From Firmicutes bacterium CAG:124 (GTDB taxonomy: Bacteria; Bacillota; Clostridia; Oscillospirales; Oscillospiraceae), in contig HF990616.1 in assembly GCA_000432135.1 (NCBI GenBank), positions 5,813 through 31,899 on the forward strand: 26,087 nucleotides of DNA, in the 5' to 3' direction. This document shows, piece by piece, positions 13,980-21,791 of this stretch (the first letter of the stretch is position 1; every line of letters starts with the position of its first letter). The notes below the pieces were generated by a model. The model was not told the origin of the DNA, made no database searches, and worked only from the letters and a program-made list of their open reading frames with translations. The translations under genes and the position numbers were made by a program.

Positions 13980-14645
13980 ATGATCGTAACAAGAAAAAAG
14001 CCCGTGGAGCAGGTGCTTGCGATGCTGCGCGGTGTACGCCGCGTCGCGCTGGTCGGCTGCGCCAGCTGCGCCGCAGCCTGTCAGACCGGCGGAGAAAAGG
14101 AGCTGGAGCAGATGCGCCAGCTGCTGCAGGAGCAGGGGATCGAGACAGTCGGTACGGTCTTGCCGGACGAGTGCTGCCATATGCTGCTCGTCAAGCGCGA
14201 TCTCAAGCCCCTGCGCGACAGCGGCGCGGAGGCCATCGTCTGTCTGGCCTGCGGCGACGGCACACAGACTGTCGCGGCCAATACCGCTGTCCCGGTCTTC
14301 CCCGCGAATGACACGCTGTTTCTCGGACAGATCGAGCGTGCGGGCGTCTTCCGCGAGGCCTGCCGGATGTGCGGCGACTGTATGCTCGGCCAGACCGGCG
14401 GCATCTGTCCCGTGACGCAGTGCGCAAAATCGCTCGTCCACGGGCCGTGCGGCGGACAGCGGAACGGCCGCTGCGAGGTCAACCCCGAAAACGAATGCGC
14501 ATGGCTGCGCATTTACCGCAAACTCAAGGAACTGGACCGGCTGGATCTGCTGGAGGCGGACCGGGCGGATAAGGATTATCGAAGCACTGCATACCCGCAG
14601 GCGCACAGCCTGCGCGAGATCAGGAAAAAGGGAGGAACACCATGA
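13980..14645 (+). CDS. MetV-like protein (methylenetetrahydrofolate reductase C-terminal domain)
   Basis: A 221-residue cysteine-rich protein of the MTHFR C-terminal/MetV family, which in acetogens partners MetF and binds metal or Fe-S centres. Fifteen cysteines are visible: Cys27, 30 and 34 in GCASCAAAC, 65-66, 88 and 91, then a dense block CRMCGDCMLGQTGGICPVTQ, HGPCGG, GRCEV and ENECAW (128-173), which is the family hallmark. The ATG at 13980 has AAGGAGA upstream and lies just after the riboswitch terminator. Its stop overlaps the next start by four bases. No MetF is encoded in the window. In this setting it may act on, or pass electrons to, methylene-THF made by glycine cleavage; that is inference. 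Confidence 0.82.
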   Translation: MIVTRKKPVEQVLAMLRGVRRVALVGCASCAAACQTGGEKELEQMRQLLQEQGIETVGTVLPDECCHMLLVKRDLKPLRDSGAEAIVCLACGDGTQTVAANTAVPVFPANDTLFLGQIERAGVFREACRMCGDCMLGQTGGICPVTQCAKSLVHGPCGGQRNGRCEVNPENECAWLRIYRKLKELDRLDLLEADRADKDYRSTAYPQAHSLREIRKKGGTP

Positions 14646-17308
14646 GCGAACTGAAACGAACCGTACTCTATCAGGCCCATCTGGACGCCGGGGCCACGAT
14701 GGTCGACTTCGGCGGCTGGGATATGCCCATCCAGTACCCGGACGGCATCGTCGCCGAACATCTCTACTGCCGCAGCCACTGCGCCATTTTCGACGTGTCC
14801 CACATGGGCCGTATCGACGTCGAAGGGCCGGACATGGTCCGGTTTTTGCAGCACGTCCTGTCCAGCAACGTGCAGGCGCTGGATCTCAATCAGGCGCAGT
14901 ACTGCATCATCCCCGACCAGAACGGCTGCGCCATCGACGACGCATATCTCTACCGCTTTGAGGCGGAAAAGTATTTCCTCGTCATCAACGCGGGCAACAT
15001 CGACAAGGATCTTGCCCACCTGATGCGCGAGGCCGAGCGGTATAACGTCACACTCACCAACGTCTCCGACTGCTACGCCGCCATCGCCGTGCAGGGCCCG
15101 GAGGCCAAAAAGCTGCTCATGACCCTGTCGGGCGGCAAGGCGCTTACGCGGGAAAACGTCAAAAACGCGCTGGGGACGCTCACCATGGAGGGCCGTCCCG
15201 TCCGCATCGCCAAGACCGGCTACACCGGAGAACCTATCGGCTATGAACTCTATTGCGAATCAAGGGACGCCCGGTATTTTTGGGACCGTCTGATCGAACT
15301 CGGGGCAAGACCCACCGCGCTCGGCGCGCGCGATACGCTGCGAATGGAAGCTTCTCTGCCGCTCTACGGCCATGAAATGGGGGAGTGCGAGTTTGGCGGC
15401 GAGATCCCGGTCTATGCTGTGCCGCTGGCCAAATTCGCCGTCTCGTTCGCGGAGGAAAAGGGCGATTTCATTGGCCGCGCCGCGCTGAAGCGGCAGTTTG
15501 AGGCGTTCCAGAGGATCATGAACCGCGATTATTCCGCAATTGCGGATCTTCCGTACCGCATCCAGCCGGTCTATCTTTCCGGCAAGGGCGTTCTGCGCAA
15601 GGGCTTCCCGGTCTACAGCAAGGACGCGTGGGCAGAGGGAAAGCCCGTCGGCTATGTGACCTCCGGCACGATGATCCCCTATTTCAAGACGGAGGGCGAG
15701 GGGCTGGAAACGGTCATCACCTCCGAGACGGGCAAGCGCTCCATCGGCCTTGCGTATCTCGATTCGCGCATCTGCCAGGACTTTGATCTTGAGATCGACA
15801 TTCGCGGCAAGCGGCAGCCGGCCAAGGTCGTCGCATGGCATATCCGACAGGATGCCGCGCCCTATGTCCGTCCCATCCTGCCCGATCATCCTGCCCCGGC
15901 TGCGCCGCACTGCGACGCGCCGTATGCCGAAAAGGCTGCCGCGCTCCTGAAAAAAGCGCAGGAGAACCATCTCTGGCGGCAGCACCGGTGCATCAATCTC
16001 ATCCCGTCTGAAAACACACAATCGCGCGCCGTGCGCCTGCTTTCGGCCTCCGATCCGTCGAACCGCTATGCCGAGCATAAAAAGCAGAAGGCGTTCTATG
16101 ACGCGGAGATCTTCTATTATCAGGGCACAAACTTCATCGGCGAGGTCGAGGCACTGCTCGTTGAGGAGATGAAAAAGTTTCTCGGCGCGTCGCAGGTCGA
16201 AACGCGCGTGACCTCCGGCCAGATGTCCAATACCGCCGTCTTCTCCGCGCTCATGGACTTTAAGAACCGTGTTGACCGCAAGCGCACGCCGCAGCGGCTC
16301 GGCTGGGTCATGAACAACCATATCGTCCGCGGCGGCCATCTGTCCGCACAGCCCATGGGTGCGCTGCACGACTATATCGCCGTCGATCCCGTCACCGAAA
16401 AGCAGATGGTCGTCAATTTCCCCGTCTGCGCCGACGACCCGTACCGCATCGACACGGAGGCGGCAAAGCTGCTGCTTGCGCAGTACCGGCCGGAATTCGT
16501 GATCTTCGGCAAGTCCATGGTGCTGTACAAGGAGCCGGTCGCGGAGCTTGTAAGCTTCATCCGCGAGCAGGGCATCCGCACGACCGTCATGTACGACATG
16601 GCCCATGTGCTGGGCCTGATCGGCGACCACTTCCAGAAGCCGTTTGAAGAGGGCGCGGAGATCGTCACCGGCTCGACGCACAAGACCTTCTTCGGCCCGC
16701 AGCGCGGCGTGATCGGCGTGAATTACAAGCCGGAGGACCTCAAATGGGGCCTCTGGGAGACGATCGAAACGCGCGCCTTCCCCGGCAGTGTCTCCAACCA
16801 TCACCTCGGAACGCTGCTCGGCCAGCTGATGGCCGCGTATGAAATGAACGCCTTCAAGGACGAATACCAGAGGGCCGTGATCGAGAACGCGAAGAGCTTC
16901 GCCGCCAGCCTGAAGGCCGAGGGGCTTGACGTGGCGGGCGACCCGGCCGTGGGCTACACCGAGACGCATCAGGTCATCGTCCGCGTCGGCTACGCCAGAG
17001 GCCCGGAGATCGCGAAGCGGCTCGAGGAGAACAACATCATCTGCAACTATCAGGCCACGCCCGACGAGGAGGGCTTCACTGCCTCCGGCGCGCTGCGCAT
17101 GGGCGTAAACGAAATGACCCGCTTCGGCTTCGGCAGGGAGCAGTTTGCGCACCTTGCGCACCTGATCGCCGACTGCATCCTGCGCAATGCGGACGTCCGG
17201 GAGGAAGCTGCCCGCCTGCGCGAGGGCTTCACCGATATGCGCTACTGCTTCTCCGACGCAGAAACGGAAAAGCTCATTTCCGCCCTGGCCGAGGCTACGG
17301 GGATCTGA
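14642..17308 (+). CDS. Fused GcvT aminomethyltransferase - serine hydroxymethyltransferase-like protein
   Basis: An 888-residue fusion. Residues 1 to about 405 are GcvT (T protein): FDVSHMGRIDVEGPD, the conserved Asp pair in CAIDDAYLYRF, GYTGEPIGYELY and GARDTLRMEASLPLYGHE. It transfers the methylene group from aminomethyl-lipoyl-GcvH to THF and releases ammonia. A Pro/Ala-rich linker (about 410-427) leads to an SHMT-like domain (about 428-888) with SENTQS (456-461), DMAHVLGL (Asp652, His655) and PLP Lys681 in GSTHKTFFGPQRG; LRMG near the end supplies the carboxylate-binding Arg. The usual SHMT block NKYxEGYPGxRYYGG is replaced by NRYAEHKKQKAFYDAEIFYYQGT, so this half is divergent. The fusion could channel methylene-THF straight to a second glycine to form serine. 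The frame is continuous with no stop or second ribosome site at the junction. A role other than serine synthesis for the second half is possible. Confidence 0.9.
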   Translation: MSELKRTVLYQAHLDAGATMVDFGGWDMPIQYPDGIVAEHLYCRSHCAIFDVSHMGRIDVEGPDMVRFLQHVLSSNVQALDLNQAQYCIIPDQNGCAIDDAYLYRFEAEKYFLVINAGNIDKDLAHLMREAERYNVTLTNVSDCYAAIAVQGPEAKKLLMTLSGGKALTRENVKNALGTLTMEGRPVRIAKTGYTGEPIGYELYCESRDARYFWDRLIELGARPTALGARDTLRMEASLPLYGHEMGECEFGGEIPVYAVPLAKFAVSFAEEKGDFIGRAALKRQFEAFQRIMNRDYSAIADLPYRIQPVYLSGKGVLRKGFPVYSKDAWAEGKPVGYVTSGTMIPYFKTEGEGLETVITSETGKRSIGLAYLDSRICQDFDLEIDIRGKRQPAKVVAWHIRQDAAPYVRPILPDHPAPAAPHCDAPYAEKAAALLKKAQENHLWRQHRCINLIPSENTQSRAVRLLSASDPSNRYAEHKKQKAFYDAEIFYYQGTNFIGEVEALLVEEMKKFLGASQVETRVTSGQMSNTAVFSALMDFKNRVDRKRTPQRLGWVMNNHIVRGGHLSAQPMGALHDYIAVDPVTEKQMVVNFPVCADDPYRIDTEAAKLLLAQYRPEFVIFGKSMVLYKEPVAELVSFIREQGIRTTVMYDMAHVLGLIGDHFQKPFEEGAEIVTGSTHKTFFGPQRGVIGVNYKPEDLKWGLWETIETRAFPGSVSNHHLGTLLGQLMAAYEMNAFKDEYQRAVIENAKSFAASLKAEGLDVAGDPAVGYTETHQVIVRVGYARGPEIAKRLEENNIICNYQATPDEEGFTASGALRMGVNEMTRFGFGREQFAHLAHLIADCILRNADVREEAARLREGFTDMRYCFSDAETEKLISALAEATGI

Positions 17309-17597
17309 GCGGATAGAGTACACTTTATCAGAAATTTGCCTGCTCAGTGTAGGGGCCGATGCCGGTCACAGCCGTTCGCGACGGGAAAACAGCTCAAAAA
17401 CTCGCGCAGTACGGCTTGAAGGCAGCTCGCCGCGCGCCGCAGTTCTCCAAGCGCTGAGTTTTGTTTCGATTTTTGCATCCGATTCCCGGACGGCTCCTGC
17501 CGTCCGGGTTTTGCTGTTTTTCGGCACGGTTCAGGCACTTGCGGCATAGAATGACGCGGGAACAGACGTTCCCGGATCTTTTATGGAGGGATATAAA
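17309..17597. other. Intergenic region with a partial dispersed repeat and a terminator
   Basis: It contains GTAGGGGCCGATGCC (17349-17363), a single end of the repeat family seen complete at 19876-19979, then the terminator at 17485-17518. No gene and no convincing promoter are seen; TAGAAT near 17549 lacks a good -35. Confidence 0.6.
17485..17518 (+). terminator. Rho-independent terminator after the GcvT-SHMT gene
   Basis: CCCGGACGG (17485-17493), 6-base loop, CCGTCCGGG (17500-17508), then TTTTGCTGTTTTT. It probably ends the riboswitch-controlled transcript, at least in part, which would put gcvH and gcvP under separate or read-through control. Confidence 0.85.
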
Positions 17598-17891
17598 ATG
17601 GCTTCTTCCTGCAACGGCTGCTTCGGCGGCCTCGTATTCCCAGACTTCGTCCAGCAGCGGTGCTGCAATCCCTGCTGCAAGCAGACGACCGGCTCTGTCG
17701 GCGGCACGTCGACCACAAATCCCACCTGCACCTGTACCTGCACCTGCACGCAGCAGAGCGGTACGGTCGCCGGTACGTCGACGGGCTGCGGGTGCTGCCG
17801 CCGGTGCGGCTGCGGCTCGTGCGGCAGTGTAGGCGGTACTTCCAATTCGAACGCCAATTCCGGCTGCGGATGCAGCCGCTGCTCCGGCTGA
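17598..17891 (+). CDS. Cysteine-rich repeat small protein, unknown function
   Basis: A 97-residue protein with 19 cysteines, no signal peptide and no membrane segment; I do not recognise its family. Three copies of G-S/T-V-G/A-G-T-S (32-38, 55-61 and 76-82) alternate with cysteine clusters: C5, C8, CC22-23, CC26-27, TCTCTCTC (44-50), GCGCCRRCGCGSC (64-75) and GCGCSRC (90-95). The start ATG at 17598 has GGAGGG (17585-17590) 7 bases before it; an in-frame ATG at 17583 overlaps that site. It has its own terminators on both sides. The strong ribosome site and repeat structure argue it is real despite many overlapping frames. Candidate roles: metal or Fe-S handling, a thiol reserve, a spore-coat-like cross-linked protein, or a modified-peptide precursor. 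None is supported by a neighbour modification enzyme. Confidence 0.75.
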   Translation: MASSCNGCFGGLVFPDFVQQRCCNPCCKQTTGSVGGTSTTNPTCTCTCTCTQQSGTVAGTSTGCGCCRRCGCGSCGSVGGTSNSNANSGCGCSRCSG

Positions 17892-17904
17892 GCAGATATG
17901 CGGC

Positions 17905-17940
17905 GGGCCGCTCCACCATCCGGTGGGGCGGCCCACTGTT
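17905..17940 (+). terminator. Rho-independent terminator after the cysteine-rich gene
   Basis: GGGCCGCTCCACC (17905-17917), loop ATCC, GGTGGGGCGGCCC (17922-17934), then ACTGTTTTC. The stem is 13 bp with one G-T pair; the T-tract is short. Confidence 0.7.
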
Positions 17941-17948
17941 TTCCGCTC

Positions 17949-17976
17949 TTTACAAATAGAACAAATCTGTTATAAT
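17949..17976 (+). promoter_or_regulatory. Extended -10 sigma-A promoter for the NifX-like/CyuA-like pair
   Basis: TTTACA (17949-17954), 16 bp, then TGTTATAAT, a perfect -10 (17971-17976) with an extended TG. The first gene starts 57 bases downstream of the -10 box. Confidence 0.75.
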
Positions 17977-18032
17977 AGTTCCTGGATAATATCGTCACGT
18001 TGCACAACAAGCGCAGAACAGGAGGCATTTTC

Positions 18033-18458
18033 ATGCGGCTTGCAGTTCCGTTTGACCATGGCGAAATTTACGGGCATTTTGGCCGTACCGCGCAGTTCAA
18101 GCTTTACGATCTGACCGACGGGCGGATCGTCTCGACGGCTATTGTGGATACGATGGGAAACGGCCACGGCGCGCTGACGGGATTTCTGAAGGCGTATGCC
18201 GTCGACGCGCTCATCTGCGGCGGCATCGGTGCGGGTGCGCGCCTCGCGCTGGAGGAGGCCGGGATCCGGCTCTATCCAGGTGCGGCGGGCAGTGCGGACG
18301 AGGCAGTCCATGCCTTTTTGGCAGGGACACTTCAATATCAACCCGATCTCGTTTGCAGCCACCACAAGGACACGCCGCCGCGTGTCTGCGGCAGCCACAC
18401 CTGCTCGGCTGCCTGCTATCACGAACAACAGGAGGAACCCTGCCATGAACCGAACTGA
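18033..18458 (+). CDS. NifX/NifB-type (dinitrogenase iron-molybdenum cofactor) domain protein
   Basis: A 141-residue protein of the NifX/NafY-like fold that binds Fe-S or metal clusters in other systems. MRLAVPFDHGEIYGHFGRTA and QFKLYDLTDGRI form the typical start, followed by GHGALTGFLKAYAVDALICG, GIGAGARLALEEAGI and the SADEAVHAFLAGTL end of the domain. The C-terminal tail is rich in Cys and His (CSHHKD, CGSHTCSAACYHEQ, PCHEP), suggesting metal binding. The ATG at 18033 has AGGAGG upstream. It overlaps the CyuA-like gene by 14 bases, so translation is coupled. No nitrogenase genes are present; helping the Fe-S lyase is a plausible but unproven role. Confidence 0.85.
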   Translation: MRLAVPFDHGEIYGHFGRTAQFKLYDLTDGRIVSTAIVDTMGNGHGALTGFLKAYAVDALICGGIGAGARLALEEAGIRLYPGAAGSADEAVHAFLAGTLQYQPDLVCSHHKDTPPRVCGSHTCSAACYHEQQEEPCHEPN

Positions 18459-19722
18459 CGCTCTGTACCAGAGCTTTCTGGATATCCTGCGGGAGGAGCT
18501 TGTGCCCGCGATGGGCTGCACGGAGCCGATCGCCATCGCCTATGCCGCGGCGCAGGCCCGCGCCGTGCTCGGCAAGCGGCCGGAGCGCGTGCGCATTGAG
18601 GTCAGCGGCAACATTATCAAGAACGTCAAGAGCGTGATCGTGCCGCATACCGGCTCGATGCACGGCATCGCGGCTGCCGCCGCCGCCGGTATCATTGCGG
18701 GCCGGGAAGACAGGGAGCTTGAGGTTCTGAGCGAGGTCACGCAGGCGCAGATCGAGGAAATGCGCGCCTATCTTAAAGAAGCTGCCTTTGAGATTCGCCC
18801 CATTGACTCGCCGTTCATTTTCGACATCCGCATTACGGTCTGCGCGGACGGCGATCAGGCCACGGCCCGCATTGTCGGCAGCCACACCAATCTTGTCCAG
18901 CTGCTGCACGGCACAACGCGCATCATCGACCGCCCGTGCAGCGAAACAGTGTCCGAGCGGCGCACGGACCGGAGCATCCTGACCGTGGAGCGTATTGTCG
19001 ATTTCGCTGATTCCCTCTGTCCGGAGGATGTGCAGGAGCTGTTTGAACGTCAGATCTCATATAACATGGCCATCGCGGAGGCAGGACTCAGCGGCTCCTA
19101 TGGCGCGAACGTCGGCAGAACGCTGCGTGAGGCCTATGGCGAGACGGTAAACAACCGTGCCCGCTATATGGCCGCTGCGGCCAGCGACGCACGGATGTCC
19201 GGCTGCGAGCTGCCGGTCATCATCAATTCCGGTTCCGGCAATCAGGGCATCACTGCCTCCGTGCCGGTCGTTGTCTACGCACAGGAGCTTGGCGTGAGCC
19301 GCGAAACGCTCTACCGGGCGCTGGCTGTGTCCAATCTGAGCACGATCCATATCAAGGCGCATATCGGGACGCTGTCCGCCTACTGCGGAGCCGTCTCGGC
19401 AGGCTGCGGCGCGGGAGCGGGCATTACATATCTTTATGGCGGCGGATATGAGCATATCAAGCACACGCTCGTCAACGCTATGGCGATCACGTCCGGCATC
19501 ATCTGCGACGGGGCCAAGCCCTCCTGTGCGGCCAAGATCGCGACCAGCGTGGACGCGGGACTGCTCGGCTATCATATGTACCGCTGCGGCAACCAGTTCT
19601 ACGCCGGGGACGGCATCGTCAAATCCGGCATCGAGCACACGATTGAAACCGTCGGCACGCTGGCCCACACCGGCATGGCCGACACCGACCGCCAGATCGT
19701 CCGCCTGATGATGGAGGACTGA
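18445..19722 (+). CDS. CyuA/YhaM-family Fe-S L-serine/L-cysteine lyase
   Basis: A 425-residue member of the UPF0597 family (E. coli CyuA/YhaM; archaeal L-cysteine desulfidase), related to the alpha domain of Fe-S serine dehydratases. It would release ammonia, or sulfide plus ammonia, to give pyruvate. The likely cluster ligands are Cys25 (MGCTEP), Cys314 (AYCGAV), Cys354 and Cys361 (CDGAKPSC); the 40- and 7-residue spacings match those I recall for the archaeal enzyme. SGSGNQGITA is also typical. The ATG at 18445 has GGAGGA upstream, inside the end of the NifX-like gene; the longer frame from 18196 is antisense-style noise in that gene. Placed with glycine cleavage and an SHMT-like domain, serine deamination to pyruvate is the attractive role, but cysteine breakdown remains possible. 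Confidence 0.87.
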   Translation: MNRTDALYQSFLDILREELVPAMGCTEPIAIAYAAAQARAVLGKRPERVRIEVSGNIIKNVKSVIVPHTGSMHGIAAAAAAGIIAGREDRELEVLSEVTQAQIEEMRAYLKEAAFEIRPIDSPFIFDIRITVCADGDQATARIVGSHTNLVQLLHGTTRIIDRPCSETVSERRTDRSILTVERIVDFADSLCPEDVQELFERQISYNMAIAEAGLSGSYGANVGRTLREAYGETVNNRARYMAAAASDARMSGCELPVIINSGSGNQGITASVPVVVYAQELGVSRETLYRALAVSNLSTIHIKAHIGTLSAYCGAVSAGCGAGAGITYLYGGGYEHIKHTLVNAMAITSGIICDGAKPSCAAKIATSVDAGLLGYHMYRCGNQFYAGDGIVKSGIEHTIETVGTLAHTGMADTDRQIVRLMMED

Positions 19723-19786
19723 GACGGTTGGAATGCGTACGCGCCAGCACATTACCGGGAAATTGAGCTTTAAAACCCACAAGCCA

Positions 19787-19815
19787 GTAGGGGCGGACGA
19801 CTCTGTCCGCCCGGC
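19787..19815 (+). repeat. Variant left end of the GTAGGGGC repeat family
   Basis: GTAGGGGCGGACG pairs locally with a facing TGTCCGCCC and ends CCCGGCAG, as does the left end at 19876. The following 60 bases also resemble the interior of that element (ATTTTCGGCGACTGCG compared with ATCTTCGGCGAATTCG). Confidence 0.65.
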
Positions 19816-19875
19816 AGTGAGGCGCCAAATCATTGAAAATTTTCGGCGACTGCGTGTGCACTCGCCTGTACATTT

Positions 19876-19979
19876 GTAGGGGCCGATGCCCTCATCGGCC
19901 CGGCAGAATGCACCGATTTACGGGAATCTTCGGCGAATTCGCAGCTTCCCAACGGGCCGATGTGGGCATCGGCCCCTAC
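19876..19979. mobile_element. 104-bp inverted-repeat element (MITE-like)
   Basis: The two ends are inverted 27-bp copies with one mismatch, beginning GTAGGGGCCGATGCCC. Each end also folds on itself (GGCCGATG facing CATCGGCC). The interior has no coding capacity. Related single ends at 17349 and 19787 show it belongs to a dispersed family. No clear target duplication was found. Confidence 0.75.
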
Positions 19980-20094
19980 TATACTGTGCGAATCCGCACT
20001 GCCTGCAAATATGGCGAAGCATATCCAGCGCCCCTTTTCTCTCCCCACCAACTCAACCAATCAACCCCACAAAACAGAATTGGAGGAACAAATT

Positions 20095-20475
20095 ATGAAT
20101 TTTCCCGCTGAACTGAAGTATTCCCGCGACCACGAATGGGTCAAGATGCTCGACGACACGACCGCTCTTGTCGGCATCACGGACTTTGCCCAGAGCGAGC
20201 TGGGCGATCTGGTCTACGTCAATCTGCCTGAGCCCGGCGACGAGGTGCTTGCGGGCGAAACGGCCTGCGACGTCGAATCCGTCAAGGCCGTGTCCGACGT
20301 TATGAGCCCCGTGACCGGTGTGATCGCCGAGGTCAACGAGGAGCTGGACGATTCTCCCGAGCTTCTGAACTCCGACCCCTATGAGGCGTGGATCATGAAG
20401 ATCGAGCATATCACGGACTTCTCCGAGCTTCTGAGCGCGGAGGAATATGAGGCGTTCACGAAGGAGGAGCACTGA
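20095..20475 (+). CDS. gcvH: Glycine cleavage system H protein
   Basis: The 126-residue lipoyl carrier that shuttles the aminomethyl group between P, T and L proteins. The fold and lipoylation site are clear: SRDHEWVKM at the start, GITDFAQSELGDLVYVNLPE, then CDVESVKAVSDVMSPVTG with Lys64 as the lipoylated residue. Length is normal. The ATG at 20095 has TGGAGGA upstream; the longer frame from 19960 runs through the repeat region and is not coding. The stop overlaps the gcvPA start by one base (TGATG), so the two are translationally coupled. No lipoate ligase or octanoyltransferase is in the window. Confidence 0.97.
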   Translation: MNFPAELKYSRDHEWVKMLDDTTALVGITDFAQSELGDLVYVNLPEPGDEVLAGETACDVESVKAVSDVMSPVTGVIAEVNEELDDSPELLNSDPYEAWIMKIEHITDFSELLSAEEYEAFTKEEH

Positions 20476-21791
20476 TGGGCACCTTTGTCCCGACGACAGC
20501 TGCGGAGCGGGAGCAGATGCTGCGGACGATCGGCGTATCGTCCGTAGAAGATCTGTTCCGGGACGTGCCGCAGCAGATGTATCTGGACGGATACTTGGAT
20601 CTGCCGCCCGGAAGGAGCGAGCTGGAAACGCTTGAGGCCGTCTCGGCGCTGGCAGAGCGGAACCGCGTGTTCAAAACCTGTCTGCGCGGCGCGGGCAGCT
20701 ACCGGCATTATATCCCCGCGGCGGTCAAGGCTGTCGTGACCCGCGAGGAATTTGTGACGGCCTATACGCCCTATCAGGCCGAGATCAGCCAGGGCATTTT
20801 ACAGGGAATTTTCGAGTACCAGACCATGCTCTGTGAGCTGACCGGCATGGACGTGTCCAATGCGGGCGTTTATGACGGCGGAACTGCCGCCGCAGAGGCC
20901 ATCCCCATGTGCCGCGACCGCAAACGCACAAAGGCCTACGTCTCCGCAGCGGTCGACCCGAACGTCCTCGGCGTTATGAAGACCTACTGCTTCGGTTCCG
21001 GGACAGAGTTAACTGTCGTCCCGATGAAGGACGGCAGAACAGACCCGGACGCGCTGCGCGCCATACTCGGTGCGGATGCCGCCTGCTTCTATGTCCAGCA
21101 GCCGAATTTCTTCGGCCTGCTGGAGGACGCGGAGCTGCTCGGCGAGATCACGCACGCAGCCGGGGCCAAATACATCATGGGCGTGAACCCCATTTCGCTG
21201 GCAGTTTTGAAAACGCCCGGCGAGTGCGGCGCGGACATCGCCGTCGGCGAAGGTCAGCCCCTTGGCCTCGACACGGCCTTCGGCGGCCCGTACCTCGGAT
21301 TTATGACCGCGACGAGCGCCATGATGCGTAAGCTCCCCGGCCGCATCGTCGGTCAGACGCACGACACGGAGGGGAAGACCGGCTATGTCCTCACGCTTTC
21401 CGCGCGGGAGCAGCACATCCGCCGGGAAAAGGCCTCGTCCAACATCTGCTCGAACGAACAGCTCTGCGCGCTGACCGCCGCCGTCTATCTTGCCGCCATG
21501 GGCGAAGCCGGACTGCGGCAGGCCGCGGCGCTCTGCACGTCCCGCGCGCATTATTTTGCGCAGCGGCTCGAAGAGGTACTTGGCTGGAAGCGCGTCTATC
21601 CCGGCGAATTCTTCCACGAGTTTGTCACTGCCTGCCCGTGCCCCGAGCGGACGCTGGAAGTGCTGGAGGCGCACGGGATTCTGGGCGGCCTGCCGGTGGA
21701 GGGCGGAATTCTCTGGTGCGTGACGGAGCTGACAGATAAGAAAACGCTCGACCATGTGATCGGGCTTTTGCAGGAGGTGAGCGGCCAATGA
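20475..21791 (+). CDS. gcvPA: Glycine dehydrogenase (decarboxylating) subunit 1
   Basis: The 438-residue alpha half of the split P protein, which with GcvPB decarboxylates glycine and loads the aminomethyl group on GcvH. Typical landmarks are the N-terminal FVPTTAAEREQMLRTIGVSS, SYRHYIPAAVKAV, YTPYQAEISQGILQGIFEYQ, DGGTAAAEA and GEGQPLGLDTAFGGPYLGFM; LSAREQHIRREKASSNICSN is also diagnostic. The PLP lysine is on the other subunit, as expected for this class. It is coupled to gcvH upstream (TGATG) and overlaps gcvPB by four bases (ATGA). Confidence 0.97.
   Translation: MGTFVPTTAAEREQMLRTIGVSSVEDLFRDVPQQMYLDGYLDLPPGRSELETLEAVSALAERNRVFKTCLRGAGSYRHYIPAAVKAVVTREEFVTAYTPYQAEISQGILQGIFEYQTMLCELTGMDVSNAGVYDGGTAAAEAIPMCRDRKRTKAYVSAAVDPNVLGVMKTYCFGSGTELTVVPMKDGRTDPDALRAILGADAACFYVQQPNFFGLLEDAELLGEITHAAGAKYIMGVNPISLAVLKTPGECGADIAVGEGQPLGLDTAFGGPYLGFMTATSAMMRKLPGRIVGQTHDTEGKTGYVLTLSAREQHIRREKASSNICSNEQLCALTAAVYLAAMGEAGLRQAAALCTSRAHYFAQRLEEVLGWKRVYPGEFFHEFVTACPCPERTLEVLEAHGILGGLPVEGGILWCVTELTDKKTLDHVIGLLQEVSGQ

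Larger units (their letters stand above)
19723..20094. other. Intergenic region between the lyase and gcvH, filled with repeats
   Basis: The 372 bases hold a half element starting GTAGGGGCGGACGA (19787), the complete inverted-repeat element at 19876-19979, and a gcvH leader ending in TTGGAGGA. No gene is supported. I see no strong promoter for gcvH; read-through from the lyase is possible. Confidence 0.65.

Noticed and set aside
15260..17323. A 687-codon open frame antisense to the GcvT-SHMT gene
   Set aside because: It mirrors the GC-biased third positions of a clearly real gene, has no recognisable motif and no suitable ribosome site.
17394..18034. Several open frames overlapping the cysteine-rich gene on both strands
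   Set aside because: Only the frame starting at 17598 has a good ribosome site and regular repeats; the others arise from the GC-rich repetitive DNA.
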